From Armillaria gallica (lineage: Eukaryota; Basidiomycota; Agaricomycetes; Agaricales; Physalacriaceae), in the NCBI GenBank assembly GCA_037576215.1, contig JBANDB010000010.1, positions 2,232,001 through 2,296,000 of the forward strand: a stretch of DNA of 64,000 nucleotides, in the 5' to 3' direction. The notes beneath the pieces were generated by a model. The model searched no databases. It was not told the origin of the DNA and worked only from the letters and a program-made list of their open reading frames with translations. Every line of letters starts with the position of its first letter. Positions within the stretch are counted from its first letter, which is position 1. The translations under genes were made by a program, and so were the position numbers. Of this stretch, positions 1 through 11,366 are shown one piece after another.

Positions 1-231
1 CCCTTGGTCCCTCCTCCCTCCCTTTCTTTTTTTCTTCCTGTTCCCTAGTTTCAAATGTGTTCACGTCCTTCCATTCAACTTTTCCTTATGTGGGGTTCAT
101 TATCTCAAACCTTATTTCTGTACAGTTGCGACTTTCTTCATATAAACCTCTCTTTTCGTCCACTTTTCACTTGAACCCTTCTCCATGTTCATTGTCTTCT
201 CTGTGTTCATTTTGCTCTTTCCGTTATCGTC

Positions 232-3200
232 ATGTCTGCATCTAACCACCCTGCTCTACCTGTCGTCGTGTAAGTTCGCATTGTGTGTGTATTCATCCCT
301 TGTGTATGGCTGATCTGTATATGTATATTTAATGCAGACCGGTCATTCAAAAGCATAAGCGCACTCATCGGGTTCGTTCAGGTGGGGATGTCTTGCCCGT
401 AGCACAGCTTCCTGTTGCCGATCCTTCCTTGTTGGCTGGTGAAATTGCTTCCCAACACCTTGAAACATACGTAGGTTGCGCCTGGCCATGTCCTGTCTCA
501 TGCTGACCTTCTTGCAATTTTTATCCAGTCCCCCTGCTAAAAAATGCAGTCGTGTTGGTAATCGTGCTCGCGTCGCTAGCTCTGACAGTGTCCCTGCATG
601 CGTCCCTTTTCATGTCTGCAATAGTATGATTTGTTGTGTTTGACTGTGTATATGCCTCAGTGTGTCGTCATCTCTGGCTCCTCCTGTGCCTGGTGGAGTG
701 GTGTATCAGCGCCTGCCCACCATCACTGTATTGTCAGTCCTTGACGTTCTCTTCTCGCTTGTACTCTAAATTTGATGTTGGGTGTTTTTAGGCATCCCAC
801 CAGGAAGCTTGCTCCTGCTCTTCACAGGCAGGTTTCCTACGGAGAGCTCATGCCTTCGGATGTTGCTGCTGTCACTGCTTCAGTACCTAGTCCTCATATG
901 GAGTGCATTTCTTTGTTTGTTTTTCTGCACTATAAGCCTCATAGTCCCTGTGTAGACCTCTTGCAGCCCTGCGTGCCGTCGGTTGGGCCACTAACATTGT
1001 CGAGTCGGATGTGGATGATGCTTCCGATTCTGGAACTGGCTTCGATGCAAAGTATGTCATGATCTTATAATCATTCCGATCTGACCTCAACGGTTGTTTA
1101 GAGGTCCTGTGAACCCTTACATCGATGATGAGGCTGAAGAAGGCTCTGACGAGTATGTTACCTTTGTTATCATCTTCTTATATCGTGTCTCTATGTTTGC
1201 TTGTTCTCTTCTTCAGGTGTTCTTCTCAATCGGGCAACAGCGCAGACAAATCTGACGCCACCTCTGCTGTGTTCACTCAGGGCAGTGCGCTGTCCGCTAC
1301 CTCGATGGCATCTGCTGTTGGTTTGTCGGTTTGCACGTCCCCGTAAGCTGTTTGCAGCATCTTGTTGTCTTCATATTTTCATTTTTCATTTAGACGCTCT
1401 TGAGTCAAGACCAAGCATGGACTCTATGTTGATTCCTTGTATGTGTCTTTGCCCCTTCCACAACGATGCTCTTCGTGTAGCTAATCTGTTTTAATATTTA
1501 CTCAGAATACAGCACGGGAGAGCGTCTGATCTCGCTTCTGACGATGACATATGTTCTGACCCTTCTGTTGCTTTGTAAGCTTTGCCCTGCCCTTCATGTT
1601 GTCTATATTTCATTGCCTGTACCAGGTCTGCTGCTCATGCTCCTCGTCACACTCAACCTGTAGCACAGTACATGTTTGTCTCTATTGTTGCACTGACATG
1701 ATTGTATCAACTTTTCTATTAGCGCTCACTCTAATGCCTCATCCACTGTCCCTGAGACTTGTGCTGATGACCTGCCTAACCTGGTTTTCCTTGAAGATCT
1801 CGATGGACCTCCCATGCCTTCTCCTCATAAGTGTAAGGATAAGAAGGGTAAAACAGTCCCTAAAGTAAACGTGCTTGAAGTTCACACCGATCTGGGTGCT
1901 GGACGCAGTGTTGGAACCCCTCTCCCTGTTAAGATGCTCGTTACATCGCGTCTTTTCAAGGTTCTGTCTACGGCAAGTACAGCAGACACTGCTGCTCGTT
2001 CGTCCAATGTGCCTGTCCCTCCTTCGGAACGTTTGCCTGTCACCGTACCGCCAGGCCTTGGTGATGCTGTCCCACCTACTGTTGGTCTGTCGTGTCCTCT
2101 GTACTATTTTTGTCCACCTGGGTTGACCTACTTTTCTTTTCGGTCTTTAGGTCGACCATCTCTGTCCAGTGCGATTGCTCTGGTGTTAAATGCATTTGTG
2201 GGGTTTGTAATGGTTTGTCTGTTTCAAGCCGTACTCGCATGTTTACTTCTACCTTTTAAGGTCTCATGACTATTCCTCCAAGGAAGAAGATGATGATCCA
2301 GATTCAGTTGCAAGGCCCATTGAGTCCGATGTGGTTGTGACTAAGTTTGTTCCATACTTCTTGGTGTTGCAACTTCTCATTTTATGTCTTGTTGTTCAGC
2401 GGCATCCTCAATAGTCAACCAGGCTCTGATCCTGACAATCCCACTACCTGTGTCATGCTGGTCGAGATCCAGGAGGAACAGCTTAGGGCTTTTTATCTCA
2501 TGTTATCTCATCTAGGGTATGTGCTGTCTTTGGTTGGTTCTGATTGTATCTGATTATGTTCAGCGTGTTCCATGCACTGGTTGCTCTTAACCACATGGTT
2601 TCTTCCTTCAACCAGCCTCCTTATGTCACTATTGAGGATGTCTCACCTTTTTTTAGTACATATTCTCTACAGTGAGTTGCTCCTCTTTGGTGTCCTGCGT
2701 CATCTGCTGATCGCATCCATGCCTGCTCTTCTTCCTTCCCTTGATGTTTCTTTGCACCATCTGTATGCTAACTAAGATCTGTGCTTGCCTGGCTCGATTT
2801 CATGGGGTATGGTCCTTACTGCACTCTTTCCACTATGCCCCGTGACGTCTTTTCACACGATGGCAAGAAAATGCTATACAACGGGTCCACCGCAGTTAGT
2901 ATCATCATTGGCATTGTCATCGACTGCAGCATCTTCAAGGTCGGTCAGGTAGGCGGATACAATGGCGCCACTTGCCCTCAGGGTGGTTGCCCTTTGCATT
3001 CCATTCAGCTTCTACCCTTTATGCAGCCTTGGAGGCACGAGACCACTATGATCGCTACTGTGTTTGATATACCTACAGCCAAAGCCCAGTCTGAGTCCAT
3101 GACCAGTGACGGCATCAATTTTTCTACACGATTGCCTTCCTCTACCCCTGGTGGCTCTAACCGTAACAAGTGTACATTTCATTTTTACACTGATTCTTAT

Positions 3201-3724
3201 GTCCTGTGACTTTCAATCATTTATATTCTAACATTGCTGTCTTATCTGTGTCAGATCCTTCTCCGATTTTGCAGAAACAACCCGCCGTTAAGCCTGGTGG
3301 CAGCTCGTCCTCTCACGGCCAGTCCGGTTGGCCCCGATCTCCTTCCAAGCCAGCTGGTCTCACCTCCTGTGCACAGTACTATCACTGCTTAGGCTTCAAT
3401 GATGAGGGTCAGTTCCTTTCGTGTCGACCTGCATTCACTGTCTTATCTGATTCATCTTGTTGCTTCTTTACAGTTCCTGTCTTTGATGGTAGACATTCAA
3501 AAGGACATCACTTTTTGTTCCGGGAAGAAGATTTCAACAATATACAGTCTCTGCCTAGGGTGACCAAGGATCTTGGGCGCTTTGCATTGGTCGCTGTTGC
3601 ATATACTCCATCTTTTTGGTCTCCGAACGGTGTCCCCCATGTCAACCTCAACGTACAGTTCGCTGTGCTTCTAGGGCAGGTGCCCAAGCCTCAGGCCCTT
3701 GCCGATGCTGGATATGGTTTATAG
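232..3724 (+). CDS. Multi-exon orphan protein, basidiomycete type
   Basis: I do not recognise a function. Coding is supported by a chain of open segments that join in frame across many short GT-AG introns. The first intron is about 270-337, between exon 1 (ATG at 232, MSASNHPALPVV) and an exon ending near 470. A Ser/Asp-rich acidic stretch is encoded at about 985-1330 (for example DDEAEEGSDE) and a Lys-rich patch (KCKDKKGKT) at about 1835-1860. Long uninterrupted exons lie at about 2780-3160 and 3254-3406, and the last exon runs from about 3473 to the stop at 3722-3724. The C-terminal part is hydrophobic and folded-looking (ALVAVAYTPSFW). A Cys-rich segment is possible near 2155-2220. No signal peptide is evident. 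The join near 470-540 does not keep frame with the simplest splice sites, so either the model is wrong there or the copy is damaged. The next gene on this strand is an F-box gene. Confidence 0.5.
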
Positions 3725-4531
3725 TGGCGCTTCTATCAAAGCCCTCGCATCTAGACAGAGTATATTGGACTGTTGTTATCGATGTAGTATACGTCTGATT
3801 TGTGTTGCGCATATATATTGTCTGCCGAAGCTGGTATGTTGCCTTCTCGTACCTCGTGCCATCCATCCCTGTACCATGCCAATGCAATTCATGTGGCACA
3901 AGTGATTTCTTCGATCTGCCTCCACTCTTCCTGGCTTTCTCTCTTCACTTACACTACATTGGTTAAGGAGCTTTGATCAGTCGTATCTGCTTGTGTTCTT
4001 TCTTTCTGGCATCAATTCATGTGCGGTCAGCTTGATCTGACCTCCCTGTCTATACGGGTGCTCTCCTCTTCACACTATCGTTCTGATACACCTCGCTCAT
4101 CCTCGTAGTGTCATATAGGCATATCTCCATCCGATGTTAAGCCTATGCTCCTTTTTCTTTCTTTTGGAACCTTCACCATGTCTTGTTACCTTTCTCTGGT
4201 GTCATTGATCCTTTGTGTGCACCAGTGATTTCCAGCGCTGACCCAATGCCACACAGTTCTGTATCTGTGCAATCTCCTCTGTTTGAGTTAATTGATTCTC
4301 TATGCCTCAGGCTTCACGCCTTTGTGCTCCGCATATATAACATTCTACCTGGAACGGCCACATTGTTACACGTCCATCTCTCTTTGCAGCTCCATCTTAT
4401 CTGTGTCCTCTTACCACCCTCATTCCATGGAACCAGTCCACCCTGCTGAGCTCTTGGATGGCCCTGTCAGTGACTGCACATGTTATGTCATGCTTTTTGC
4501 TGATGAGCATCCGTAGTTCGACTACAAGGCC
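3725..4531. other. Intergenic, no gene seen
   Basis: This T- and C-rich stretch separates the orphan gene from the F-box gene. It contains only short open frames without a convincing splice chain. It probably holds the 3' end of the upstream transcript and the promoter of the next gene, but I see no clear TATA box. Confidence 0.4.
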
Positions 4532-6245
4532 ATGGCTACCATCATAGATGCATATGATGATGGCTTTACCAGAACCGAGCGCTTAAACCATATATGTTCA
4601 GGTATGTGTGTGTTGGCCCATGTATTCTTATTTGTTTGGCTTTGCCTTATACCGACCCTCCCATTGCAGGTTCTCATTTGTATTTTTCCTATATGTCCCG
4701 GCTCGTCTCTCTTGTCCTTCAGCCTTGGAGCCTCTTAGCTGCTTCGTTTGAGCACAAGCATGCCATCATGAGGTGCTTTTTAGATTCACCTCGTGCGGTC
4801 CAACCTTCGTTGTCATCTCTGACCCTTGCCTGTCCTTTGTTCACATCCGTCAAAACCGCCGCCTCCATGCCTGATGAACTATGGGAAGAAATTTTCTCTC
4901 ATATGCCTCACTCATCTCAATTATCAACCAGAATGGTTTCCTCATCTTGGCATGACATGTTGACGCCTCACACTCACTGATATTTGGTGTTATCATTACC
5001 AGATTGCTAGATTCATATCATGGACGACTGCACTATTAGGAACGATCCATGTTTCCTTCGTGCGTTCGCTATTGAATGCGAGGTCAATCTATCTGCTGCC
5101 ATCATCTGTTTGGGTTTGCAAGCAATCGTTCGAGGTATTCGGTTTGTCAACTGGCCCATCTTCCTATACAACTTCTTCCTGCATTTGTTGACTTGTGTGG
5201 AAACCATCGTGATAGAGGGTCGGGGGAGCACGTATGTGGAAGAATCTACACCCACAATCCCTTGTCCTTTTCTGCTTCCTCCCTCCATCATTGAATTGCA
5301 CTTGATCTGCATCACGCTATACAAGTACAGCCTCAAGGCAATGTTGTCGTCTGATGGCAAACTTCAGTGGCTTTACATTGAGGGTATTGAAGATGGATCA
5401 ATTGTCAGTATGCTTCCACTTCCTCTCTCGCATTTGGGCTTTATGGCTGATGTCTGTTGCTGTTCAAGGCTATCCCGTTCAATGCAGAGCAGCGGGCTTC
5501 TATTCGAGAATATATGGCATTCAACAGCTTCCACCAGCCTTTTTTATTGGCTCCCGTTCCCCTCCCTCTTCGGTATCTCAGACTCGATCTCCGTACTGAT
5601 GTTTACAGCTTGGTCCTTCATAGCAACGGGCAGCACACTGAACTCTTGGGTGGTTATGCGTTGCTGCATCAAATGTTTGCTACTGCGCCTGCCCATGCGG
5701 AGTTTGCACATCTGCTCAATGATGACGAGACATATCCTCTGCAAACCAGCGCAATTGCATTGGAGGAGCTCGATCTCCACCTAGGTTCTGACTACTACGC
5801 CGATGTTCCTTACATATGGCCGTCGGTGTCACAGAGCTTGATGACTTTGAGCCTGCATATTCATAAGTTTTAGCCCTTCATATGACATGCGTTCTCCCCT
5901 TATGCAGTGTCTGTAGCCGAGCTTAATACAGGAGGGTCCACGTCATATATCAGCCTTGTTGGTCTCAATGTATTGTCCTCTCTAAATGTTCATGTGCATT
6001 ATCGGGGGCTCTGCAATGCGTTGAGTATGGTCGCCACCTGGAGCTCTGTCTGTAAAAGTACTGCCTCTGCTAATTTGAAGCTAGAACTCGAGGTGTCCCA
6101 TTCGACATGTGTGGGCTTGGGTGATTAGGTGACCACATTCCAGCTAAAGCAGCATCTCATAGAGTTAGCTAGTAACAGAGGTGTCATGCTCAGAGGATTG
6201 TTTACACTTTCTATCAGGGATCCAGTGTATGTCATCCCACCTAAT
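4532..6245 (+). pseudogene. F-box protein, 5' part; gene interrupted by palindromic element
   Basis: The N-terminus (MATIIDAYDDGF from 4532) is followed by an intron at about 4602-4670. The next exon encodes an F-box-like segment, MPDELWEEIFSHMPHSSQLS, at about 4867-4926, followed by SSSWHDML. F-box proteins link substrates to SCF ubiquitin ligases through Skp1. After a further intron the exon 5020-5403 joins in phase 0, through an intron at 5404-5468, to an exon ending near 5866. These encode a leucine-rich region of the kind that follows F-boxes in fungi. The frame then continues from about 5908, meets an in-frame TAG at 6126-6128, and stays open beyond it for about 40 codons up to the palindrome at about 6246-6260. 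A matching open segment resumes at 9262. The stop and the insertion both argue for a dead or dying gene. Confidence 0.55.
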
Positions 6246-6405
6246 GCTGCTACTTTTCCGCTTGAAATAGTGTCAGTTGACAGTGGTAATTAATGTATCA
6301 GGACTGTCAGTTGATACACCAGCCTATATAAGGTATTTTCGCAGTACTACATGGTCTATTAGTCAGCACAGAAACTCGGACCAAATCATATGATTATCAG
6401 AAAAT

Positions 6406-6504
6406 CCAGCAACTCCGGGAATTGAACCTAGGACCTTAAAAAGATTTACAATAATATCACATGACATGGTCAAAGTGTGCATGCTAACCACTATACCATA
6501 CTGG
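6406..6504 (-). other. tRNA-like sequence with Pol III A and B boxes, left arm
   Basis: This is the exact inverted counterpart of 9002-9100. Read on the minus strand it has an A box (TGGTATAGTGG), a B box (GGTTCAATTCC, one base off consensus) and ends able to pair as an acceptor stem (CCAGTA with TTGCTGG). At 99 bases it is longer than a tRNA, so it holds either an intron-like insert or a degenerate variable region. It is best read as a tRNA-derived repeat head rather than a working tRNA gene. Confidence 0.55.
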
Positions 6505-7129
6505 CATTATATATTTATGTAATCATCTCCCTATATGGCCTCCCTCTCTTAGATTTATAATATCCCAATTGGGCCCTCCCTTTGGTGCGCTTTGGTGCGC
6601 TTTTTTTCCTTATTGGGCTGGTCAAATTGGCCCATCAATTGCACCTAGAATTGGCTGTGCCATGGCATTGATGGCATCAATATCAGGCCATTTTTAGACA
6701 AAATTCGCATTTTTGCTCATTTTGGGCTTCCTCAGGCTACTAGGTGGGTCAGGGGATGGTACTAGTATATGCATAAACATAAATAGCATAAAAGCGAACC
6801 CTCTGGTGAGGTATGGGGGCCCTGGGGAGGGGGTAAAAAGGGTAAAATAGTGAAAAATAGCAGAAAATCACCGAAAATTCGCGTTTTAGGGGTAATATGT
6901 GCATCGGATCGCTTTGAAAACTTGACCAATGAATTCCCTGACCTTGAAAACCCCTAAACGGCCCCTCTACAGTACATGTGGCGCATTTTATGGCTAGGCA
7001 TAATCGGGAAAATTGGCTTTTTATGGTACTGCGTACATTGGATCGCTCGGGGATGTTACCAATCGATTTCTACACTATGAAAACCTTAGAATACATCTTC
7101 ATATGCTATATATGACCACCAGAATGCGA

Positions 7130-7400
7130 TGAAAAATAGGGGATTGGGGGGGAAACACGGTTTATTTTGTTTTCTAGGCATCGCGTCGGTCTGGGGACAT
7201 CACCAATCGATTCCTCGACCTTGAAAACCCCCAAACGACTCTTGGGTACATTTATGGGGTCTCAGGAACGATGTAAATATTGATGTAACAGTTTAGGAGG
7301 AGCACATATGGAAACTCGCATTTCTGAGCTTCGGAAAACTTCGGAGTTGTCGCCAATGGATTTCTTGACCTTGAAAACCCCAGAACACCACAGGAACACA
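7130..7400. repeat. Repeat units in left arm of the palindrome
   Basis: The left arm holds the mirror images of the repeats described at 8127-8610 (for example the unit TTGAAAACCCC preceded by CGATTCCTCGACC near 7210, and another near 7355). Together with copies near 6920 and 7060 they form a degenerate array with a spacing of about 130-150 bases. Confidence 0.55.
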
Positions 7401-8126
7401 TTTAAAACCTTTGAAATCCGTGTTAAAAAAGGTGATAGTGAAAATATGCGAAATACCATATATCTCGCCTTTTTGAGTGTTGGGGATGGTAATTCTGGTA
7501 TAGAATACACGATATATATTGTATAATAATGTGTACAAAAGCTTAGGATGATCCTAAATGTATTGGCAAAGATATAAGGAGATCTTTCTGAAAAAAAGGA
7601 GGAGCACTTCCCAGATTTCGAGTTTCTGGTCATCCCATGGCCTGGAGACTATCAGATTCGGATTCCTGGACCCAAAAAATGGTAGAAACACCAATCATCC
7701 ATGGGGTTTATGTGTCAAAACTCCAAAGTAATGAGTGTGCACTCAGTTATGCACAACGATATGCTGTGTGCATGGATTATGCACTAGTAAAAATGACCCC
7801 CAGGGATGATAGCTGAATCTTATGTTTTTTGGGTCCAGGAATCCGAATCTGATAGTCTCCAGGCCATGGGATGACCAGAAACTCGAAATCTGGGAAGTGC
7901 TCCTCCTTTTTTTCAGAAAGATCTCCTTATATCTTTGCCAATACATTTAGGATCATCCTAAGCTTTTGTACACATTATTATACAATATATATCGTGTATT
8001 CTATACCAGAATTACCATCCCCAACACTCAAAAAGGCGAGATATATGGTATTTCGCATATTTTCACTATCACCTTTTTTAACACGGATTTCAAAGGTTTT
8101 AAATGTGTTCCTGTGGTGTTCTGGGG

Positions 8127-8610
8127 GTTTTCAAGGTCAAGAAATCCATTGGCGACAACTCCGAAGTTTTCCGAAGCTCAGAAATGCGAGTTTCCATATG
8201 TGCTCCTCCTAAACTGTTACATCAATATTTACATCGTTCCTGAGACCCCATAAATGTACCCAAGAGTCGTTTGGGGGTTTTCAAGGTCGAGGAATCGATT
8301 GGTGATGTCCCCAGACCGACGCGATGCCTAGAAAACAAAATAAACCGTGTTTCCCCCCCAATCCCCCATTTTTCATCGCATTCTGGTGGTCATATATAGC
8401 ATATGAAGATGTATTCTAAGGTTTTCATAGTGTAGAAATCGATTGGTAACATCCCCGGAGCGATCCAATGTACGCAGTACCATAAAAAGCCAATTTTCCC
8501 GATTATGCCTAGCCATAAAATGCGCCACATGTACTGTAGAGGGGCCGTTTAGGGGTTTTCAAGGTCAGGGAATTCATTGGTCAAGTTTTCAAAGCGATCC
8601 GATGCACATA
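8127..8610. repeat. Four diverged ~140 bp repeat units in right arm
   Basis: The motif GGGGTTTTCAAGGTC followed by a GAAATCGATTGG-like core recurs near 8127, 8275, 8420 (weaker, TTTTCATAGTG) and 8553. After the core comes a variable stretch ending in a GCGATCC or GCGATGC-like signature. The spacing is about 150, 145 and 133 bases. The arm is therefore internally an old tandem repeat, and this is now duplicated in mirror image. Confidence 0.6.
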
Positions 8611-9001
8611 TTACCCCTAAAACGCGAATTTTCGGTGATTTTCTGCTATTTTTCACTATTTTACCCTTTTTACCCCCTCCCCAGGGCCCCCATACCTCAC
8701 CAGAGGGTTCGCTTTTATGCTATTTATGTTTATGCATATACTAGTACCATCCCCTGACCCACCTAGTAGCCTGAGGAAGCCCAAAATGAGCAAAAATGCG
8801 AATTTTGTCTAAAAATGGCCTGATATTGATGCCATCAATGCCATGGCACAGCCAATTCTAGGTGCAATTGATGGGCCAATTTGACCAGCCCAATAAGGAA
8901 AAAAAGCGCACCAAAGCGCACCAAAGGGAGGGCCCAATTGGGATATTATAAATCTAAGAGAGGGAGGCCATATAGGGAGATGATTACATAAATATATAAT
9001 G

Positions 9002-9100
9002 CCAGTATGGTATAGTGGTTAGCATGCACACTTTGACCATGTCATGTGATATTATTGTAAATCTTTTTAAGGTCCTAGGTTCAATTCCCGGAGTTGCTGG
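9002..9100 (+). other. tRNA-like sequence with Pol III A and B boxes, right arm
   Basis: The A box is TGGTATAGTGG at 9008-9018, a perfect match to the Pol III consensus. The B box is GGTTCAATTCC at 9078-9088, one base off. The ends CCAGTAT (9002) and GTTGCTGG (to 9100) can form a 6-bp acceptor-like stem. TTTT follows at about 9102, as expected of a Pol III terminator. The anticodon-loop position reads CTTTGAC, as in glutamine tRNAs, but the region between the D and T arms is about 20 bases too long. This could be the head of a SINE-like repeat or a degenerate tRNA with an intron. Confidence 0.55.
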
Positions 9101-9261
9101 ATTTTCTGATAATCATATGATTTGGTCCGAGTTTCTGTGCTGACTAATAGACCATGTAGTACTGCGAAAATACCTTATATAGGCTGGTGTATCAACTGAC
9201 AGTCCTGATACATTAATTACCACTGTCAACTGACATATTTCAAGCAGAAATCTAGCAGCCC

Positions 9262-9378
9262 AGGCTGGTCATTCATGATCTCGATTACATACATGCTTTG
9301 TTTGTTGCTGCAGCATTGTCGAAGGATAGTGATTTGCACTTTTACCGTGTGGATTGTATTAGGTACCATGGCAACAAG
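9262..9378 (+). pseudogene. Probable 3' continuation of the interrupted F-box gene
   Basis: Directly after the palindrome an open segment reads LVIHDLDYIHALFVAAALSK, then a Phe/Tyr/Cys-containing stretch, ending before a possible donor at 9379. Its composition and codon use match the F-box/leucine-rich coding sequence that stops at the left end of the palindrome near 6245. I infer that both belonged to one gene before the insertion. There is no start codon or independent domain here. Confidence 0.4.
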
Positions 9379-9607
9379 TTAGTGATGTGATTACCTTTAT
9401 ATGTTTTCTCTTACAATCCTGACCCTGCGTGCAGCGTGTTTCGATATGCTTGTTCTGGTCTGGATTATCTGGTTATATTTGTTGTCTGGTTCTGATCATC
9501 TTGCTCTCTCTTCTCAGGTGCCAAATGATAAACTAAGAAGGCAGGTACCGTGGCTATAACAACCGCTTGTCCATTCAAGTGCTGTCGTTACAGATATTGC
9601 TATCGAC

Positions 9608-10036
9608 ATGGATCTTGACAACATGTTGTTCTATGATGTTGTCAAAGAGTCCCTTATGGAAGCTACTCCCGGTAACATCGGAGATTTAGCATCTGTCTTC
9701 TTCCTGGTGTGCCTGTTGATCTGTTTGTTGTTGTTGCCTTCTGTCATTCCCATCGATCCACTCACGCTCTCATTCTATCCTCAAGCCATTCAAAACCTAT
9801 TCTTTGTTAAAGTTGATGACGATGATCACTTTATGTGTTCTTCCGTGCACGCTTTTTGATTGGTGTCACATCAGTGAGACTCCACTCTCCCAGGTTGCCG
9901 ATCTTCCACTCTTTGCAAATGTTTTTGTTGTATTTATCTTCTTATACTTCATGCTTGTCATCTGCTTCTGACTATTCAGTTCGGTCGGTGCACATACCGT
10001 CGCTCATGAAATGCTTCACGCACAGATCCCCCATTG
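9608..10036 (+). CDS. Small spliced hypothetical protein
   Basis: The frame opens with ATG at 9608 (MDLDNMLFYDVVKESLMEAT) and is followed by a candidate donor near 9707. Further open segments lie near 9780-9835, after an acceptor near 9870 (ETPLSQVADLPLFAN) and after an acceptor near 9979 (a His-rich end, VAHEMLHAQIPH, stop about 10036). The splice chain is plausible but not unique. No known domain is seen. It could equally be a leftover of the interrupted F-box gene. It lies 315 bases upstream of a better supported F-box gene on the same strand. Confidence 0.3.
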
Positions 10037-10350
10037 AATCTGTGCTCATTGTCATATTGTCTCTTCCTTAATTTCTACGCTTGACATCCAGCCTCATGTC
10101 TTTATCTTTCTTAGCGGCGGATCACATTTCGAATGATTGCATGTATGCAGTGGACTTACTCTCACTTGTTCCGACTTTCGTGTATTCTTTTTTTGTGCTA
10201 CTGTTTCACTTTAATGCACGCTGTTCATTGACCCTTTTATCTGCTCATACCCCCTTCTCCCACCTACTTTGTTTCTACCTACGGGATATCTGTGCTGCCT
10301 TCCCTCATCCTCGTCATTGCTTCGTTCTTGCTCCTTTTAAGCTTGCCGCT

Positions 10351-11366
10351 ATGAATACCCCTCTCCAGAATAACATGTATGCTGAGGACAAACCTGTGAG
10401 TGTCCGTGTAACCTGTCTGTCGAGATAATTTTTATACTGTGTCTCTCGCAGTTCATGTTTGGCATGGCATGGGATTTGTTAGATCTTGTTGATTCATATG
10501 AGGTGGTGCATAACATGCAGGAATTAGTCGCTTCTTATCATGATGGTTCGTGTTTTTGCTATTCCATTGATTAAATTTGACTCATTCATATGTGTACTGT
10601 TGCAGGTACACATCCATACTTCGTCTTTCAAACCTCTATGATACACCTCGTCACACATGGCAGAAATGTGTTCTACTCTTCCTTACTCCAGTACATGCGT
10701 GCATACGAGGCTGCACATCCTGGCATTGTCCCTACTGCTTCTAAACTCACTGTCTGGGATTCCATCACTGTCATTACAACCGCTCCCTTGCAGCCTTTCA
10801 TGTTCCCTCCTGAGCTCATGGAATGCATCTTTCATTATGTGGACCACAAGGACCTCCTCGTCGCTCGTACTGTGTCCCCAGCATGGTGTTTTGCTGCCAG
10901 CTGGTTTAGCTATTCCTGTATAGCCTTTCGCCTTCGTGAGAATTGGCAGGGTGTAACGGATGATGGAGCTAAACACCAGGACACCGAGGCGTATGTGCTC
11001 GTCACAGGTTTTGCACTCACCTGTGCTGCCACTCGTTGGCAGTTTACTGGTTGGGTACATACCTTCATAATGGAAAACTGGCCTGAGTTGCGCATACCCT
11101 TCTTTTTCCGCGTATTCAATAATGTGCAGACCGTTGTCGTCCATGGTCGTTCTAGCTCCATAGAAAACTATCTGACCATCCCAAACACCTATCTGCTTCC
11201 CAACTGTGTGCGTTCCTTGTACCTGTTTCAGTGCTCTTTGCGCCGTCACAGCCTCGAGACCTTTATAGCTCTTTGCTCAAATCTCAAGTTCCTCAGTGTC
11301 ATTGGCGTACAGCATGGTCACATTGTTCCGAGTCCTATGTATATAGGATACTCGGTTATTATGTGA
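10351..11366 (+). CDS. F-box protein
   Basis: Three exons join cleanly: 10351-10395 (phase 0), 10452-10545 (phase 1) and 10606-11366. The introns are 56 and 60 bases with ordinary GT-AG ends. An F-box motif is encoded at about 10803-10900 (PPELMECIFHYVDHKDLLVA, then SPAWCFAASWF), the usual Leu/Pro start with a Trp near its end. It is followed by a region with leucine-rich character (VRSLYLFQCSL, LKFLSVIGV). F-box proteins act as substrate receptors of SCF ubiquitin ligases; the substrate is unknown. The frame may splice on rather than end at 11364-11366: a donor GTATAT at 11339 and an acceptor near 11404 would join it to about 150 more bases of open frame. Agaricomycete genomes carry hundreds of such genes. 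Confidence 0.6.

Larger units (their letters stand above)
6260..9245. mobile_element. 3.0 kb near-perfect palindromic (fold-back) element
   Basis: Two arms of about 1.45 kb are inverted copies of each other (left 6260 to about 7707, right about 7794-9245), around a spacer of roughly 85 bases. The arms differ by only a few single-base changes and one-base indels that I could find (for example in the G runs near 7146 and 8350), so they are very young or kept alike by conversion. Pairing continues weakly to 6246 and 9259. Each arm carries one tRNA-like sequence reading outward and four diverged repeats of a roughly 140 bp unit. The open frames inside (about 113-123 codons, one in each arm) resemble nothing I know, and no transposase is seen. 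No clear target-site duplication was found. The element sits inside an F-box gene. It could be a fold-back transposon, a non-autonomous element, or an inverted duplication of a tRNA-headed repeat. Confidence 0.8.

Noticed and set aside
7262..8212. Open frames of 113-123 codons in both palindrome arms as a transposon protein
   Set aside because: They are mirror copies of one another inside tandem-repeat DNA, with no motif, no codon bias and no start context. Openness is explained by AT-rich sequence.
9002..9100. Functional glutamine tRNA gene
   Set aside because: The central region is too long, the T-stem has a mismatch, and an exact second copy in the mirror arm marks it as part of the element.
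6260..9245. Assembly artefact (false inverted join) as sole explanation of the palindrome
   Set aside because: The arms differ by several scattered single-base changes and indels, which a simple duplicated contig would not show. Long-read confirmation is still needed.
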